Shown one piece after another: positions 63,039-64,000 of a DNA stretch of 64,000 bases (position 1 is its first letter; the number at the start of each line of letters is the position of its first letter). The notes beneath the pieces were generated by a model, which was given only the letters and a program-made list of their open reading frames with translations, was not told where the DNA came from and searched no databases. Location of the stretch: contig UQPQ01000005.1 in assembly GCA_900542985.1 (NCBI GenBank), positions 1 through 64,000 of the forward strand. The letters are read 5' to 3'. This DNA comes from an uncultured Bacteroides sp. GTDB taxonomy: Bacteria; Bacteroidota; Bacteroidia; Bacteroidales; Bacteroidaceae. Position numbers and translations under genes: made by a program.

Positions 63039-63662
63039 TTATCTGTTATAAAACATAAATAGTAGAAAAATGAAAGAAAAATCGGTCAACTCTTTGCGAA
63101 TTACCTTCAATGCAGCCGAAAGCTGATTGCGTACCACCTGCTCTGTAATGGAAAATTTTTCGGCTATATCAGAAATTGACAAACTCTGTTCTTTATTAAG
63201 TTCAAATATTTCCCGCTGACGAGGAGTGAGCTTCATCTTGGCCTGCTGCAGTGCTTCTTCAAACTGATCAAACTCCACTGCTCTCTCTGTGATTTCATCA
63301 GATGTATGAAGCTGGGTGACATAAGATATATATTCCCCTACCAGTGGATTCTGTACTTGACGACGCAATTCCTTAAGAAGCAAATGATAGGAAATAGTAA
63401 AAAGATAAGACTTAAAAGACAACTCAGGATTCAGTTCTGCGCGATGTGTCCAAATACGAAGAAACGTTTCCTGCACAATATCGTCTGTGATACTTTCGGA
63501 TTTGACATATCCGTACACAAAACGATAAAGCCGACTCACCCATAACTTATAAAGCCGGTTATAGCAAGGCTCTGAGCCGGATTTCAAACCCTCTATCAAG
63601 GCTTTTTCATCCGAAAATATCGTATTTCCTGCAAAATTTGATTTTCTGTCTTCAGACACCAT
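63039..63662 (-). CDS. PUL-associated ECF RNA polymerase sigma factor
   Basis: 207 residues. Region 2 (YNRLYKLWVSRLYRFVYGYVKSESITDDIVQETFLRIW) and region 4 (LTPRQREIFELNKEQSLSISDIAEKFSITEQVVRNQLSAALK) of the Bacteroidetes expansion-family sigma factors, which pair with FecR proteins. It should activate the susC promoter of this locus. The C-terminal tail is hydrophobic (FSFIFLLFMFY), a small oddity. The AT-rich stretch 63663-64000 upstream shows no gene or clear TAnnTTTG element. Confidence 0.93.
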   Translation of the reverse strand: MVSEDRKSNFAGNTIFSDEKALIEGLKSGSEPCYNRLYKLWVSRLYRFVYGYVKSESITDDIVQETFLRIWTHRAELNPELSFKSYLFTISYHLLLKELRRQVQNPLVGEYISYVTQLHTSDEITERAVEFDQFEEALQQAKMKLTPRQREIFELNKEQSLSISDIAEKFSITEQVVRNQLSAALKVIRKELTDFSFIFLLFMFYNR

Positions 63663-64000
63663 AGCTGCAATTCTTACAATGGCTATAACTTATCGGCCAA
63701 ATAAAAGTTAAAAAGGTATATAAAAACCATGTGCATATCACTGATACATAGAAAATTAAAGTCTATAACCTTCTTAAATCAATATCAGAATATGCACAAA
63801 TTATATGCAATATTCGCAAAATAAGCTGATACCTGCAAACAAATAGTAAGAAACTTAACCAAAGAATATAATAGAACCAATGTCATCAACCATTGATACA
63901 AGTATTTTTACAGTTGATGCAAGCAGCAGTTTTTGCGATGATCATATTTTTTCACAGATTTACCTTCTTGCAACTAATGGGGTAAGTATGAAGAATGAAT

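Noticed and set aside
1..64000. Insertion sequences, prophage or integrative element
   Set aside because: No transposase, integrase, relaxase or phage gene is seen; gene content and base use are even across the window.
63663..64000. A further gene at the right edge
   Set aside because: No frame of useful length and no promoter; only AT-rich sequence with stop codons in all frames.

Overview
The window looks like a chromosomal segment of a gut Bacteroidales species (Bacteroides/Phocaeicola type). Evidence: SusC/SusD pairs, GH92, GH130, GH18 and GH84 glycosidases, lipoprotein signals on many secreted proteins, ECF sigma/FecR-type regulation, and repeated promoters of the Bacteroides class (-7 TAnnTTTG, best example TTTG-N19-TACCTTTG in front of a tRNA-Phe gene). 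There is no phage, insertion sequence, CRISPR array or rRNA operon in the window. The base composition is even, apart from three short GC-rich intergenic islands.

Layout. 1-13.4 kb: a truncated SusC gene on the minus strand, then a plus-strand block of four GH92 alpha-mannosidases, an AmpG-like permease and a GH130 mannoside phosphorylase. 13.8-37 kb: mostly housekeeping. This part holds a thioredoxin-like protein with an acyl-CoA ligase, an M20 deacylase, a YgjP-like protease, an ECF sigma/putative anti-sigma pair, topA-aroK-speA-argB, an outer-membrane barrel with a 1004-residue TPR protein, a Nudix hydrolase, an esterase, sppA-lpxK-PNP-thiL, and tRNA-Phe. 37.5-52 kb: a lipoprotein of unknown function, a GH84 hexosaminidase, an acyltransferase, a bile salt hydrolase-like amidase with an AraC regulator, a divergent TolC/HlyD/ABC export operon of YbhGFSR type, and an iron alcohol dehydrogenase. 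52-63.7 kb: a minus-strand polysaccharide utilization locus. In order of transcription it encodes an ECF sigma factor, FecR anti-sigma, SusC with STN domain, SusD, a GH18 endoglycosidase, two DUF1735-type surface lipoproteins (one with a discoidin domain, one with a LamG domain) and, after a terminator, a six-hairpin glycosidase-like lipoprotein.

How they work together (inference from known families). The 52-64 kb locus resembles the high-mannose N-glycan loci of gut Bacteroides. GH18 would release the glycan at the cell surface and SusC/SusD would import it. The four GH92 enzymes, which show three different active-site motif types, would strip the alpha-mannoses. The AmpG-like permease would bring Man-beta-1,4-GlcNAc into the cytoplasm, and GH130 would phosphorolyse it. 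GH84 would remove beta-linked GlcNAc from other host glycans. The two halves lie about 40 kb apart.

Most interesting non-gene signals: (1) three CGACG-rich hairpin islands (around 13.5, 25.2 and 50.6 kb) whose arms are complementary but differ between sites; (2) a plus-strand intrinsic terminator with a near-promoter between fecR and susC, as expected for an antisense RNA of the DonS type; (3) a SusC gene cut off at its first barrel strands next to an intact mannosidase operon.
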